DNA of 10,651 nt, taken from NCBI GenBank assembly GCA_038323655.1, contig JBBQHE010000159.1, positions 1 through 10,651 on the forward strand, read 5' to 3'. The notes below the pieces were generated by a model. That model was not told the DNA's origin, did no database searches, and saw only the letters and a list, made by a program, of their open reading frames with translations. The position numbers and the translations under genes were made by a program. The DNA is from Humitalea sp038323655 (GTDB taxonomy: Bacteria > Pseudomonadota > Alphaproteobacteria > Acetobacterales > Acetobacteraceae). Shown piece after piece: positions 1 to 8,853 of the stretch (position 1 is the stretch's first letter; the number at the start of each line of letters is the position of its first letter).

Positions 1-2
1 AC

Positions 3-2099
3 CTCGACCTGCAAGGCACGACCGCGCGCGGTGCCGTCGCCTTGCGCCTGTCGCCCCGCCCGCGGCTGGATGTGGCGCTGGCGGCCGCCCGGCTCGACCT
101 CGATGCCTGGAGCACCGCATTGCGGGCCGCGGCCGCGGCCCCGCTGGCCGGGTTGCCGCTGTCGGTCGACCTGTCGGCCGATGCCGCGACCTATGCCGGG
201 GTTGCACTGCGGCGCTTGCGCGGGGCGGCTTTCCTCGACGCGGAGCGCCTGGCGCTGACCGATGTCTCGGCCATCCTGCCGGGCGAGGCGGAGGTGGAAC
301 TGGCCGGGGCCAGTGCCGGGTCGCGGCTGGAACTGTCGGTGCGGTTCATCGCCCCCGACCTGCGCGACACGCTGGCCGCCCTGGGCGCGCCGGTCGGTGC
401 CACCGACCCTGCCCGGCTGCGCCAGGCCGCCGGGCGCTTCCGCCTGGTCTGGGACGACGCCGAGGCGCAGGTGCCCGAACTGACCGCGACGCTGGATGGC
501 ACGCAGTTGTCGGGCGCCGGGGTCTGGCGCTTCGGCCCGCGCCCGGCGCTCGGCCTGGGGCTGACGCTGGACCGGCTGTCGCTGGACGGGCTGCTGCCCG
601 CGGCCTGGGACCAGGCGGCCTGGCGCGAGGCGCTGTCGGGCTTTGATGCCAATCTGCGGCTGAATGCCGCGGCGCTGGACTGGGGCGGGGCGGGGGTCGA
701 ACGCCTGGCGCTGGATGCGGCGCTGGACCAGGGGCGCATCACCCTGCGCCGGGCGACGGCCCGCATCGCCGGGGCGGATGCCATTCTTTCGGGCGGGCTG
801 GCGCTGGGGCCGGGGCTGCGTTTCCAGGACCTGTCGCTGGAAGCCTCGGCCGCCACGGCGGGCAGCGTGCTGGCGCTGCTGCCGGGCGACTGGGCCGCCG
901 CCTCGCCGCTGGCGGCCCAGGCCTTGACGCTGCGCCTGGCGGTGACCGGCCCGGCCGAGGCGGTGGCCCTGCGCGCGACCGCCGACCTGGGTGAACTGCG
1001 CGCCGAAACCCAGTCGCAGATCGACCTGCCGGGTCGCCGCGTCGCGGGCAGCCTGACCCTGCGCCACCCCGGCGCGCCGCGCCTGCTGACTGAGGTCTTC
1101 GGCCCGGGCGGCGAGGCCCTGCCCGGGGGCTGGTCGGCCTGGCTTGGCGAAGGATCGCTGTCGCTGGTGGCACAGGTCGCGGCCGGCGCGCAGGGCATCG
1201 CCACCGACCGGATGGAGTTGGTCGCCGGCGACCTGCGCCTGTCGGGCCAGGCGGGGCTGGCGCTGGACGGGCCCCGGCCGAAAGTCACCGCGCGGCTGGT
1301 GGCCGACCGGCTGCCGCTGCCCGGGTTTTCGGCCCGCGCGACCACGCCGCTGCCGATCCCGGGGCTGCTGGGCTGGGAGGCCGATGTCGGCCTGCGGGCG
1401 ACGCGGGTCGAGGTGCCGGGCCTGCCGCTGCTGGAACAGGCCCAGGCCAGCCTGCGGGTGGCCGAGGGCGTGGGCCTGCTGGAGGTGACCCAGGGCCGCG
1501 TCGCGGGCGGCACCCTGGCGGGGTCGCTGCGGCTTGAAGCCGGCCCCGTGCCCGGGCTCGCGGTGGAGTGGCGGCTCACCGGGGCGGCGCTGGACGGGCC
1601 GCTGTTCGACCTGCCGCTGGACCTGACGACTGGCCGTCTTGAACTGGAGGCGCGCCTTGCCGCGGTCGGTAGCGCCCCCGTCGCCCTGCTGGCCACCCTG
1701 TCGGGCACCGCGCGGCTGGCCCTGTCGGCCGGGGTGCTGACGGGCATGGACCTGCCGGCCATCCAGGCCGCGGCCCGGGCCACCGACCAGGAAGCAGCCG
1801 CGGTGGGGCTGCGCCGCGGCCTGCTGACCGGGGCCACGGCGCTGGAACGGCTGGACGCGGCCCTGCGGATCGAGGACGGGCGCGGCACCGTCACCGACGC
1901 CCGCCTGGTGGCCGAGGGCGGGGCGACGGCGACCGCCAGCGGCGTCGTTGACCTGTCGCGCGGGGTGCTTGATTTCCAGGTGGCGGTGCCGCCGGGGCAG
2001 GGGCCGGATGTGGGGCTTCGCCTGTCGGGGCCGGTGACCGGCCCGGCCCGGATACCGGAAATCTCGGCCTGGACGCGCTGGCGGGCGGAGCGGGACTGA
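3..2099 (+). CDS. AsmA-family protein, C-terminal part (gene truncated by window start)
   Basis: The reading frame is open from the first complete codon at 3 with no plausible start, so the true start lies upstream; the visible part is about 698 residues. AsmA-family proteins are large, usually anchored in the inner membrane, and span the periplasm as repetitive beta-rich bodies; they are linked to outer-membrane assembly and lipid movement. The visible protein shows the family style: alternating short hydrophobic beta-strands, many Leu/Ala/Gly repeats of the form 'L-x-L-x-x-x-L', and a closing block (about bases 1600-2090) with motifs such as LSGTARLALSAGVLTGMDLP and VVDLSRGVLDFQVAVP, typical of the AsmA C-terminal domain (an inner layer, then a 'G-x-x-D-L' turn, then paired strands). 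No signal or membrane segment is visible because the N-terminus is missing. It converges on the small minus-strand gene at 2105 with only 5 bases between the stops. The family call is fairly sure; the exact subfamily (AsmA, YhdP-like or TamB-like) is not. Confidence 0.8.
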   Translation, partial: LDLQGTTARGAVALRLSPRPRLDVALAAARLDLDAWSTALRAAAAAPLAGLPLSVDLSADAATYAGVALRRLRGAAFLDAERLALTDVSAILPGEAEVELAGASAGSRLELSVRFIAPDLRDTLAALGAPVGATDPARLRQAAGRFRLVWDDAEAQVPELTATLDGTQLSGAGVWRFGPRPALGLGLTLDRLSLDGLLPAAWDQAAWREALSGFDANLRLNAAALDWGGAGVERLALDAALDQGRITLRRATARIAGADAILSGGLALGPGLRFQDLSLEASAATAGSVLALLPGDWAAASPLAAQALTLRLAVTGPAEAVALRATADLGELRAETQSQIDLPGRRVAGSLTLRHPGAPRLLTEVFGPGGEALPGGWSAWLGEGSLSLVAQVAAGAQGIATDRMELVAGDLRLSGQAGLALDGPRPKVTARLVADRLPLPGFSARATTPLPIPGLLGWEADVGLRATRVEVPGLPLLEQAQASLRVAEGVGLLEVTQGRVAGGTLAGSLRLEAGPVPGLAVEWRLTGAALDGPLFDLPLDLTTGRLELEARLAAVGSAPVALLATLSGTARLALSAGVLTGMDLPAIQAAARATDQEAAAVGLRRGLLTGATALERLDAALRIEDGRGTVTDARLVAEGGATATASGVVDLSRGVLDFQVAVPPGQGPDVGLRLSGPVTGPARIPEISAWTRWRAERD

Positions 2100-2104
2100 C
2101 CCGC

Positions 2105-2320
2105 TCAGCGCCCCTGCAGCGCCAGGGTCCGCAGGGCGGAGGCGAGGGGCACGCCTGTTTCGGCCCGCGCCGCATCGGCCTGCGCGACCAGCGCCTGCAG
2201 GCTCAGCCCGCGGGCGGCGGCCAGCACCTGCAACGCGGTCCAGAAGGCGGGCTCCAGCGCCACCGAGGTGCGGTGGCCGAGCAGGCTCAGGCTGCGCTTT
2301 TCCAGATGCGCGCCGGTCAC
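2105..2320 (-). CDS. Small ribbon-helix-helix protein (RHH_4-like)
   Basis: This 71-residue protein has the pattern of the single-domain ribbon-helix-helix family common in alphaproteobacteria: an N-terminal basic strand (KRSLSLLGHRTSVALE, about residues 8-23), then FWTALQVLAAARGLSLQALV (helix-turn-helix part, about 27-46), and a conserved tail with ASALRTLALQ (about 60-69). RHH proteins bind DNA as dimers through the strand, but members of this subgroup have no well-defined target, so a regulatory role is inferred. The start chosen is a GTG at 2320; it gives the usual family length and lies 10 bases after the fumC stop, although no clear Shine-Dalgarno sequence precedes it, which suggests translational coupling to fumC. 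Linkage of this small gene to fumC recurs in alphaproteobacteria. It is the last gene of the minus-strand run and nearly abuts the convergent AsmA gene. Confidence 0.8.
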   Translation of the reverse strand: MTGAHLEKRSLSLLGHRTSVALEPAFWTALQVLAAARGLSLQALVAQADAARAETGVPLASALRTLALQGR

Positions 2321-2330
2321 GCGGCCAGGC

Positions 2331-3713
<1,383 letters not shown>

Positions 3714-3721
3714 GCCAGGCT

Positions 3722-4129
3722 TTACGCGTCGGCGTCGCCGTAGGTTGCCACTTCGATCAAGTTGCCGTCCGGATCGCGGCAGTAGCAGGAGGTGATGGTG
3801 CCGAGGGCGCCGGCCTTGGGCACGGGGCCTAGGATCATCTCGACCCCCACGTTGCGGAAATGCTGGGCGATCTGTTCCGCGCCGATGGTGACGATGAAGC
3901 ACAGGTCCTGGCTGCCCGGGGCGGCGTCGGTGCCGCTGAACCAGGCCTCCTGCGTGGCGCTGGCCGGGCGCAGGTTGATCTTCTGGCCGCCGAAGCGCAG
4001 CGACAGCCGGTCGTGCGGGCCGAACACCTCGCGCTCCATCCCCAGCACGCGTTCGTACCAATTGGCCGAGACTTCGACATCGCGGCAGGTGATGACCATG
4101 TGGTCCAGGCGGTCGACGGCAAAGCGCAT
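3722..4129 (-). CDS. VOC-family protein, GLOD5-like (glyoxalase/dioxygenase fold)
   Basis: This 135-residue protein is a single vicinal-oxygen-chelate unit made of two beta-alpha-beta-beta-beta modules. It opens with the classic VRLDH-type motif (RLDHMVITCRDVEVSANWYERVLGM, seen in pieces at residues 7-31; H10 is the likely first metal ligand), continues with LRFGGQKINL (44-53) and PGSQDLCFIV (71-80), and ends with RDPDGNLIEVATY (118-130; E126 the likely last metal ligand). The middle motifs and the closing line match the GLOD5/STM3117-like branch better than classical lactoylglutathione lyase. Substrate is unknown for most of that branch; detoxification of a reactive carbonyl is only a guess. 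The ATG at 4129 overlaps the RidA stop by one base (TGATG on the minus strand), and an AAGGA ribosome site lies 9 bases upstream within ridA, so coupled translation is likely. Confidence 0.88.
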   Translation of the reverse strand: MRFAVDRLDHMVITCRDVEVSANWYERVLGMEREVFGPHDRLSLRFGGQKINLRPASATQEAWFSGTDAAPGSQDLCFIVTIGAEQIAQHFRNVGVEMILGPVPKAGALGTITSCYCRDPDGNLIEVATYGDADA

Positions 4130-4524
4130 CAGGCGGTGTCCTTTTGGGGGAGCCGGGCCGTAACTTCGATCTCGATGCGCATGGCGTCGGACATCAGGGC
4201 GGCGTGGATCAGCGTGGCGGCCGGGCGGGCGGTGGCGAACGCTTTCCTGACCACGGGCCAGCAGGGTTCCCAATCGGCGCGGTCGGGTATGATGAACAGC
4301 ACGCGCACCACGTCAGCCAGCCTGGCGCCGGCTTCGTGCAGGGCCGCTTCGATATTGGCGAAACACTGTTCGGCCTGGGCGACGACGCCGGGGGCGATGG
4401 TCATGGACGCGTCGTCATAGCCGGTGGTGCCCGAGATGCAGACATGATTGCCATCCACCACGGCGCGGGAATAGCCGATCTGTTCCTCGAACACCGAACC
4501 GGAGGAGATGTGGCGCAGGCTCAC
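4129..4524 (-). CDS. RidA-family (YjgF/YER057c/UK114) protein
   Basis: The 131-residue product has the size and fold pattern of RidA-family trimers, which hydrolyse reactive enamine/imine intermediates such as 2-aminoacrylate (RidA proper) or have other, mostly unknown, activities. Visible landmarks are HVCISGTTGYD (28-38, the strand and glycine turn equivalent to 'ITSGQIP'), VVAQAEQCFANIEAALHEAG (47-66, the long central helix), DVVRVLFII (71-79), ARPAATLI (99-106; R100 corresponds to the conserved active-site arginine that binds the substrate carboxylate), and RIEIEVTA (116-123). The presence of this arginine supports a deaminase-type site, but the approach motif differs from E. coli RidA, so I call family rather than orthologue. 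The start is a GTG at 4524, which overlaps the stop of the preceding gene as GTGA; this start gives exactly the family length. Confidence 0.88.
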   Translation of the reverse strand: MSLRHISSGSVFEEQIGYSRAVVDGNHVCISGTTGYDDASMTIAPGVVAQAEQCFANIEAALHEAGARLADVVRVLFIIPDRADWEPCWPVVRKAFATARPAATLIHAALMSDAMRIEIEVTARLPQKDTA

Positions 4525-4739
4525 GCCGACAGCACCAGCAGCCCCGATTTCGACAGGGCGGAGGGCGCGTGGAACCAGGTGATGCCGGTGATGGGCAGGT
4601 CCGCATCCACCGGGCCGGTGTCGCGCTTGAGGCGCACGCGGACGCGATGGCCGATGACGGGAATGCCGTCCAGTTCCACCGTGTTGGTGATCAGCAGGCC
4701 AGGGCCGTGGAGTTCCACGTCGAAGCGAAAGCCGCTCAT
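4521..4739 (-). CDS. Conserved-looking small protein of unknown function (72 aa)
   Basis: I do not recognise this protein. It has 72 residues, begins MSGFRFDVELHGPGLLITNT and ends WFHAPSALSKSGLLVLSA. It has no signal peptide, membrane segment, cysteine or obvious metal-binding motif. The sequence alternates hydrophobic and polar residues (FRFDVEL, GLLITNTVEL, HRVRVRLKRD, LPITGITWF), suggesting a small all-beta domain. Reality of the gene is well supported by position: its ATG overlaps the stop of the class I fumarase as ATGA, its stop overlaps the RidA start as GTGA, and a strong GAGGGG ribosome site sits 5 bases before its ATG. A partner or accessory role with the fumarase or RidA protein is inferred only from this tight coupling. 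Confidence 0.72.
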   Translation of the reverse strand: MSGFRFDVELHGPGLLITNTVELDGIPVIGHRVRVRLKRDTGPVDADLPITGITWFHAPSALSKSGLLVLSA

Positions 4740-6403
4740 CCCAGCCCCTCGTAGAAATCATTCCCCTTGTTATCCATCACGATGAAGGCGGGGAAGTCCT
4801 CGACCTCGATCCGCCACACCGCCTCCATGCCGAGTTCCGGATATTCCAGCACCTCGACCTTGCGGATGCAGTCCTGCGCCAACCGCGCCGCCGGCCCGCC
4901 GACCGAGCCGAGGTAGAAGCCGCCAAACTGCTTGCAGGCATTCAGCACGGCCTTGCTGCGGTTGCCCTTGGCCAGCATCACCAGCGACCCGCCGGCCGCC
5001 TGGAAGGCCGCGACGTAGGAATCCATCCGGCCCGCCGTGGTCGGGCCGAAACTGCCGGTGGCAAAGCCCTCCGGCGTCTTGGCCGGCCCTGCGTAATAGA
5101 CCGGATGATCCTTGAGGTACTGCGGCAGGCCGAGCCCCGCATCCAGCCGTTCCTGCAATTTCGCATGGGCAATGTCGCGGGCGACCACGATGGTGCCGGT
5201 CAGCGACACGCGGGTTTTCACGGGGTATTTCGACAGCGCCGCGGTGATGTCCGCCATCGGGCGGTTCAGGTCGATCTGCACCACATCGCCGCCCGTGATC
5301 GCCTCGGTATGGTCCGGCAGATACTGCGCCGGGTCGTGTTCCAACTGTTCCAGGAACACCCCGTCCTTCGTGATCTTCGCCTTGATCTGGCGGTCGGCGG
5401 AACAAGAGACGCCGATGCCGATCGGCAGCGACGCGCCATGCCGCGGCAGCCGCACGACGCGCACGTCATGGCAGAAATACTTGCCGCCGAATTGCGCGCC
5501 AACGCCCAGGTTCTGCGTCAGCGCCAGCACATCCCGCTCCAGCGCCAGATCGCGGAAGGCATGCCCCGCGAGCGAACCCGCCGTCGGCAGCGCATCCAGC
5601 CACTTGGTGCTGCCGAGCTTCACCGCCTTCAGCGTGGTCTCGGCCGAGGTGCCGCCGATCACGATCGACAGGTGATAGGGCGGGCAGGCGCTGGTCCCCA
5701 GCGTCTTGATTTTTTGTTCGAGGAAGGCGAGCAACTTGGGGCGGTTCAGGACGGCCCGCGTTTCCTGATATAAAAAAGTCTTGTTGGCCGAACCGCCGCC
5801 CTTCAGCACGAACATCAGGTGGAACTCATCGGCGTGGTGTTCGCCGGGCTGGGCCAGGATGTCGAATTGCACCGGCAGGTTGTTGCCGGTGTTCTGCTCC
5901 TCGAACATCGTGATCGGGGCCATCTGGCTGTAGCGCAGGTTGGTCTCGGTATAGGTGCGGTGCACGCCGTAGCTCAGCGCCTCCTCCTCATCGCCCTCGA
6001 CCCAGACGCGCTGGCCCTTCTTGCCGAAGACGATGGCGGTGCCGGTGTCCTGGCACATGGGCAGCACGCCGCCGGCGGCGATATTCGCGTTCTTCAACAG
6101 GTCGAGTGCGACGAAGCGGTCATTCGCGCTCGCCTCCGGGTCGTCCAGGATTTTCCGCAACTGGGCCAGATGCGCCGGGCGCAGCAGGTGGGAGACATCG
6201 CGGCAGGCCGCCAGCGCCAGTTCTTCCAGCACATGCGGGGCGATCTTCAGGATGGTCCGGCCATCGGCGGTGAGGGTTGTGACGCCCTCGATCGCCAGGC
6301 GGCGATAGGGGGTGGTGTCCTCGCCCAGCGGGAACATCGGGGAATAGCGGAAGGTGTCCGGGCGCCCGGCGAGGGGGGCGGCATGGTCCAGGGGCGGGGT
6401 CAT
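4736..6403 (-). CDS. fumA: Class I fumarate hydratase (iron-sulfur, FumA/FumB type)
   Basis: This 555-residue enzyme hydrates fumarate to (S)-malate using a [4Fe-4S] cluster whose free iron binds substrate; such enzymes are cytosolic and easily inactivated by oxygen or superoxide. It has the single-chain class I architecture: an N-terminal alpha domain fused to a C-terminal beta domain. The three cluster cysteines are visible in their normal settings: C117 in PMCQDTGTA, C240 in GTSACPPYH and C334 in GVSCSADRQ. The C-terminal part shows KTRVSLTGTIVVARDIAHAK (395-414), VYYAGPAKTPEG (435-446) and FGPTTAGRMDSY (452-463), typical of the beta domain. Length matches the family (about 540-570). The ATG at 6403 is the start used; a weak AGGGA lies about 11 bases upstream. 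It heads the minus-strand run. Class I enzymes can also act on related substrates such as mesaconate or tartrate-like acids, which the sequence alone does not exclude. Confidence 0.95.
   Translation of the reverse strand: MTPPLDHAAPLAGRPDTFRYSPMFPLGEDTTPYRRLAIEGVTTLTADGRTILKIAPHVLEELALAACRDVSHLLRPAHLAQLRKILDDPEASANDRFVALDLLKNANIAAGGVLPMCQDTGTAIVFGKKGQRVWVEGDEEEALSYGVHRTYTETNLRYSQMAPITMFEEQNTGNNLPVQFDILAQPGEHHADEFHLMFVLKGGGSANKTFLYQETRAVLNRPKLLAFLEQKIKTLGTSACPPYHLSIVIGGTSAETTLKAVKLGSTKWLDALPTAGSLAGHAFRDLALERDVLALTQNLGVGAQFGGKYFCHDVRVVRLPRHGASLPIGIGVSCSADRQIKAKITKDGVFLEQLEHDPAQYLPDHTEAITGGDVVQIDLNRPMADITAALSKYPVKTRVSLTGTIVVARDIAHAKLQERLDAGLGLPQYLKDHPVYYAGPAKTPEGFATGSFGPTTAGRMDSYVAAFQAAGGSLVMLAKGNRSKAVLNACKQFGGFYLGSVGGPAARLAQDCIRKVEVLEYPELGMEAVWRIEVEDFPAFIVMDNKGNDFYEGLG
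4745..4750 (-). promoter_or_regulatory. Ribosome binding site of the 72-aa gene
   Basis: GAGGGG on the minus strand, 5 bases before the ATG at 4739 and inside the last codons of the class I fumarase gene. It fixes the start of the small gene and is one of the best Shine-Dalgarno matches in the minus-strand run, suggesting that the small protein is made efficiently. Confidence 0.6.
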
Positions 6404-6432
6404 GGGCGGAGGTCCCTAAAGCATGTCAGGCC

Positions 6433-6461
6433 GATGTAGCGCGCGCGGCGGCCGCGGTCAC
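6433..6461 (-). promoter_or_regulatory. Possible sigma70-type promoter of the fumarase operon
   Basis: On the minus strand, GTGACC (6461-6456) and TACATC (6438-6433) are separated by 17 bases, giving partial matches to -35 and -10 hexamers (about 4/6 and 3/6). Transcription would begin some 20-25 bases before the fumA ATG. The match is weak and based on inspection only; it is the best arrangement I see in this short divergent region. Confidence 0.28.
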
Positions 6462-6476
6462 GCTTGGTCGCGGGCC

Positions 6477-6506
6477 TTGTCGCCTTCGCGGCTTCGTCCC
6501 TAGCCT
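6477..6506 (+). promoter_or_regulatory. Possible promoter of the DUF3604-Bug gene pair
   Basis: TTGTCG (6477-6482) and TAGCCT (6501-6506), 18 bases apart, partly match sigma70 hexamers on the plus strand. If used, the transcript would begin near 6513, downstream of the TTG at 6464, which supports the ATG at 6533 as the DUF3604 start. A perfect 10-base palindrome, CCTGCGCAGG (6504-6513), overlaps the -10/start region and could be an operator. Low certainty. Confidence 0.27.
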
Positions 6507-6532
6507 GCGCAGGATGTCGCCCGAAAGACCCC

Positions 6533-8842
6533 ATGCCACACACCCAACTGCCCCTGCACCTGGCCATCCCCAACGCCCATTCGGGCCATACCGCCCATTT
6601 CACCGATTATCGCGCGGCCGAGATCGGCAAGGTCACCCTCGATACCCCGGGTGACATCATCGCCGGCGACCACGCCAGCCTCACCTTGACCTTCACCGCC
6701 GGCCGCTTCGGCATGGATGACACGGGGTCGCTGCGCATCTGCACCCGCCAGGTCAGCGACATGGCCCGGCCGCAATTCACCAACCCGAAGGCCGCCAACT
6801 ATGTCACGGCCGAGGCCTCCAACGGCGCCATCCTGGCGCTGGCCTTCGACCCCAAGCTGGCGATGCGGCCCTGGTCGCGCACCATCACCATCACCGTGGT
6901 GCGCGGCTTCCTGTCGCCCGGCGATACGCTGACCATCCGCCTGGGCGACCGGCGCGCGGGCTCGCCGGGCCTGCGGATGCAGACCTATTGCGAGGACCCC
7001 TTCCGTATCCTCGTGCTCGCCGATGTCTTCGCCACCTGCAACTGGGCGCTGCTGCCGAACCAGCCGGGGGTGAAGATCGTCCCCGGCGCGCCGATCACGC
7101 ATCGCGCCATCCTGCCGACGCTGCGGCGGCCGGGGGATGCGTTTTCGCTCGCGCTGCGGGCCGATGACGCCTGGGGCAACCCCTCGGCCGGGCTGTCTGG
7201 CCGGGTGCATCTGCGCGCCAGCGCGCCGGTGGCCGGCCTTCCCGAGGCCTTTGACTGGCCGGCCGGCGCCCGTGCGCATCGTATCGAGGGCCTGTCGGCG
7301 GCGGCGACCGAGGCCTTGACCATCGACTGGCTGGATGAGGCGGGGCAGGTGCTCGTCACCTCCAACCCGCTGCGCCTGGCCGCGACCGAGTTGCTGCCGT
7401 TCTGGGCCGATCTGCATGGGCAGTCCGGCGAATCGGTCGGCAGCGGCACCATCACCCAGCTTGCGACCTATGCCCGGGATCTGGCCTGCGTGGACGCCAT
7501 CTGCCACCAGGCCAATGATTTCCAGGTGACGCCGGAGGCCTGGTCGCATTTCAACGAGGTCTTTGCGGCCTTTGACGAACCTGGCCGCTTCGTCTTCCTG
7601 CCGGGCTACGAATGGTCCGGGAACACCGCGTTGGGCGGCGACCGCAACGTGATCTTCCCGGCCGAGGGCCGCACCATGCGCCGGTCCTGCCACGCGCTGG
7701 TGGAAAACCTGGCGGACGCCGCGACCGATGCGCTGGACGCGCGCGCGTTGCACGCGGCACTGAAGGCCGAAGGCAAGCCGGTGCTGTGCGTGCCGCATGT
7801 TGGCGGGCGCTATGCCAACCTGTTCTTCGCGCATGACCGGGCGCTGGAACGCAGCGTCGAGGTGCATAGCGACTGGGGCACGTTTGACTGGCTGCTGGAG
7901 GATGCTTTTGCGGTCGGCGCCCGGGTCGGCATCGTCGCCAATTCGGACGGGCATAAGGGGCGGCAGGGGGCGTCGCATCCGGGCGGATCGCAGTTCGGCT
8001 CCTACGGCGGGCTGACCTGCCTGCTGGCCGAAGACCTGACCCGCAACGGCATCTTTGGTGCGCTGATGCGGCGGCATCACTACGGCACCACCAATGGCAC
8101 GCGCGTGTTCCTCGACACCCGCGCCACGCTGGCGACCGAGGCCGAGGCGCATATCGACGACCCGGCGCTCGGCGGCGCCCCCTCGGGGCGCAGCCGCCAG
8201 GCCATGATGGGCGATATCCTGGCCGGGGTGACGGACAGGACCGCGCAGTTCAGCCTGGATATCCAGGCGACGTCCCCGATCGAGCGCGTCACCCTGATGA
8301 ACCGGACCGAGGTGCTGGAGGTCTGGCGACCCGACGTCCCGCCTCGCGCCCGCCGCATCCGCGTGATGTGGGAGGGCAGTGAATACCGCGGGCGGGGGCG
8401 CGAAACCTTCTGGGACGGATCGGTGTCGCTGACCGGCAATGGCTGGTCCGGGGTGCGGCCGATCAACCGCTGGAACCAGGACCACCAGTTTGCCGCATCC
8501 GCGGAGCGGCTGGATTTCCACGGCGTCACCACCGGCGGCGCCCAGGGGTTCGAGGCGATGCTGGACGATGCATCGGCGGGCGAGATCCACATCGCGACCA
8601 ACCTGGTCACCGCGACGATCCCGGTGGCCGAGATCGCGGCCGAGGACCGGCGCTGGGATTGCGGCGGTCTCGGCCGCGGCCTGCGGGTCTATCGCCTGCC
8701 CGACGTGAACCCCAACACCGCCCTGCGCCTGACCCGCGACGTGGCCCTGCGGGCGGATGGCGACAACGCCCTGTTCATCCGCGCCGTCTTCGAGGACGGT
8801 TGCGTCGCCTGGTCCAGCCCGATCTACCTGATCCCCGCCTGA
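6533..8842 (+). CDS. DUF3604 family protein, PHP-like metal-dependent hydrolase
   Basis: With the ATG at 6533 the protein has 769 residues. The central part carries a PHP/amidohydrolase-like set of metal-binding motifs in order: FWADLHGQSGES (290-301, with D293 and H295), CHQANDF (H325, D329), LPGYEWSGN (E360), CVPHVGG (H422), VEVHSDWG (E443, H445) and ANSDGHKG (D472, H474). This is the DUF3604 pattern; the family is thought to be hydrolytic, but substrates are largely undefined. The first 280 residues look like a beta-rich accessory region, and the last 250 form another beta-rich region (for example MWEGSEYRGRGRETFWDGSV). A TTG at 6464 would add 23 residues with a hydrophobic, cysteine-containing stretch resembling a poor lipoprotein signal; I prefer the ATG because no ribosome site precedes the TTG and the putative promoter lies downstream of it. 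If the TTG were used, the protein could be exported. The gene is followed after 11 bases by a periplasmic binding protein gene, probably cotranscribed. Confidence 0.82.
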   Translation: MPHTQLPLHLAIPNAHSGHTAHFTDYRAAEIGKVTLDTPGDIIAGDHASLTLTFTAGRFGMDDTGSLRICTRQVSDMARPQFTNPKAANYVTAEASNGAILALAFDPKLAMRPWSRTITITVVRGFLSPGDTLTIRLGDRRAGSPGLRMQTYCEDPFRILVLADVFATCNWALLPNQPGVKIVPGAPITHRAILPTLRRPGDAFSLALRADDAWGNPSAGLSGRVHLRASAPVAGLPEAFDWPAGARAHRIEGLSAAATEALTIDWLDEAGQVLVTSNPLRLAATELLPFWADLHGQSGESVGSGTITQLATYARDLACVDAICHQANDFQVTPEAWSHFNEVFAAFDEPGRFVFLPGYEWSGNTALGGDRNVIFPAEGRTMRRSCHALVENLADAATDALDARALHAALKAEGKPVLCVPHVGGRYANLFFAHDRALERSVEVHSDWGTFDWLLEDAFAVGARVGIVANSDGHKGRQGASHPGGSQFGSYGGLTCLLAEDLTRNGIFGALMRRHHYGTTNGTRVFLDTRATLATEAEAHIDDPALGGAPSGRSRQAMMGDILAGVTDRTAQFSLDIQATSPIERVTLMNRTEVLEVWRPDVPPRARRIRVMWEGSEYRGRGRETFWDGSVSLTGNGWSGVRPINRWNQDHQFAASAERLDFHGVTTGGAQGFEAMLDDASAGEIHIATNLVTATIPVAEIAAEDRRWDCGGLGRGLRVYRLPDVNPNTALRLTRDVALRADGDNALFIRAVFEDGCVAWSSPIYLIPA

Positions 8843-8846
8843 GGAG
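8841..8846 (+). promoter_or_regulatory. Ribosome binding site overlapping the DUF3604 stop codon
   Basis: GAGGAG begins within the TGA stop of the DUF3604 gene (8840-8842) and lies 7 bases before the ATG at 8854. It fixes the start of the binding-protein gene and indicates translational coupling of the pair. Confidence 0.75.
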
Positions 8847-8853
8847 ACCGCCC

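Noticed and set aside
191..1894. Long minus-strand open frame opposite the AsmA gene (567 codons)
   Set aside because: Its product is Arg/Ser/Pro/Ala-rich with no family motif, as expected from the antisense of a very GC-rich gene, whereas the plus-strand frame shows clear AsmA-type sequence.
2100..2104. Terminator between the AsmA and RHH genes
   Set aside because: Only 5 bases separate the stops, and I see no hairpin with a T-run at either gene end.
3714..4061. N-terminal extension of FumC through the VOC gene
   Set aside because: The frame is open but the sequence is arginine-rich shadow of the VOC gene and does not resemble fumarase; the ATG at 3713 gives the normal length.
6448..6455. 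GCGGCCGC palindrome in the divergent region as an operator
   Set aside because: Such 8-base GC palindromes are expected by chance at this base composition; a similar one occurs inside the AsmA gene.
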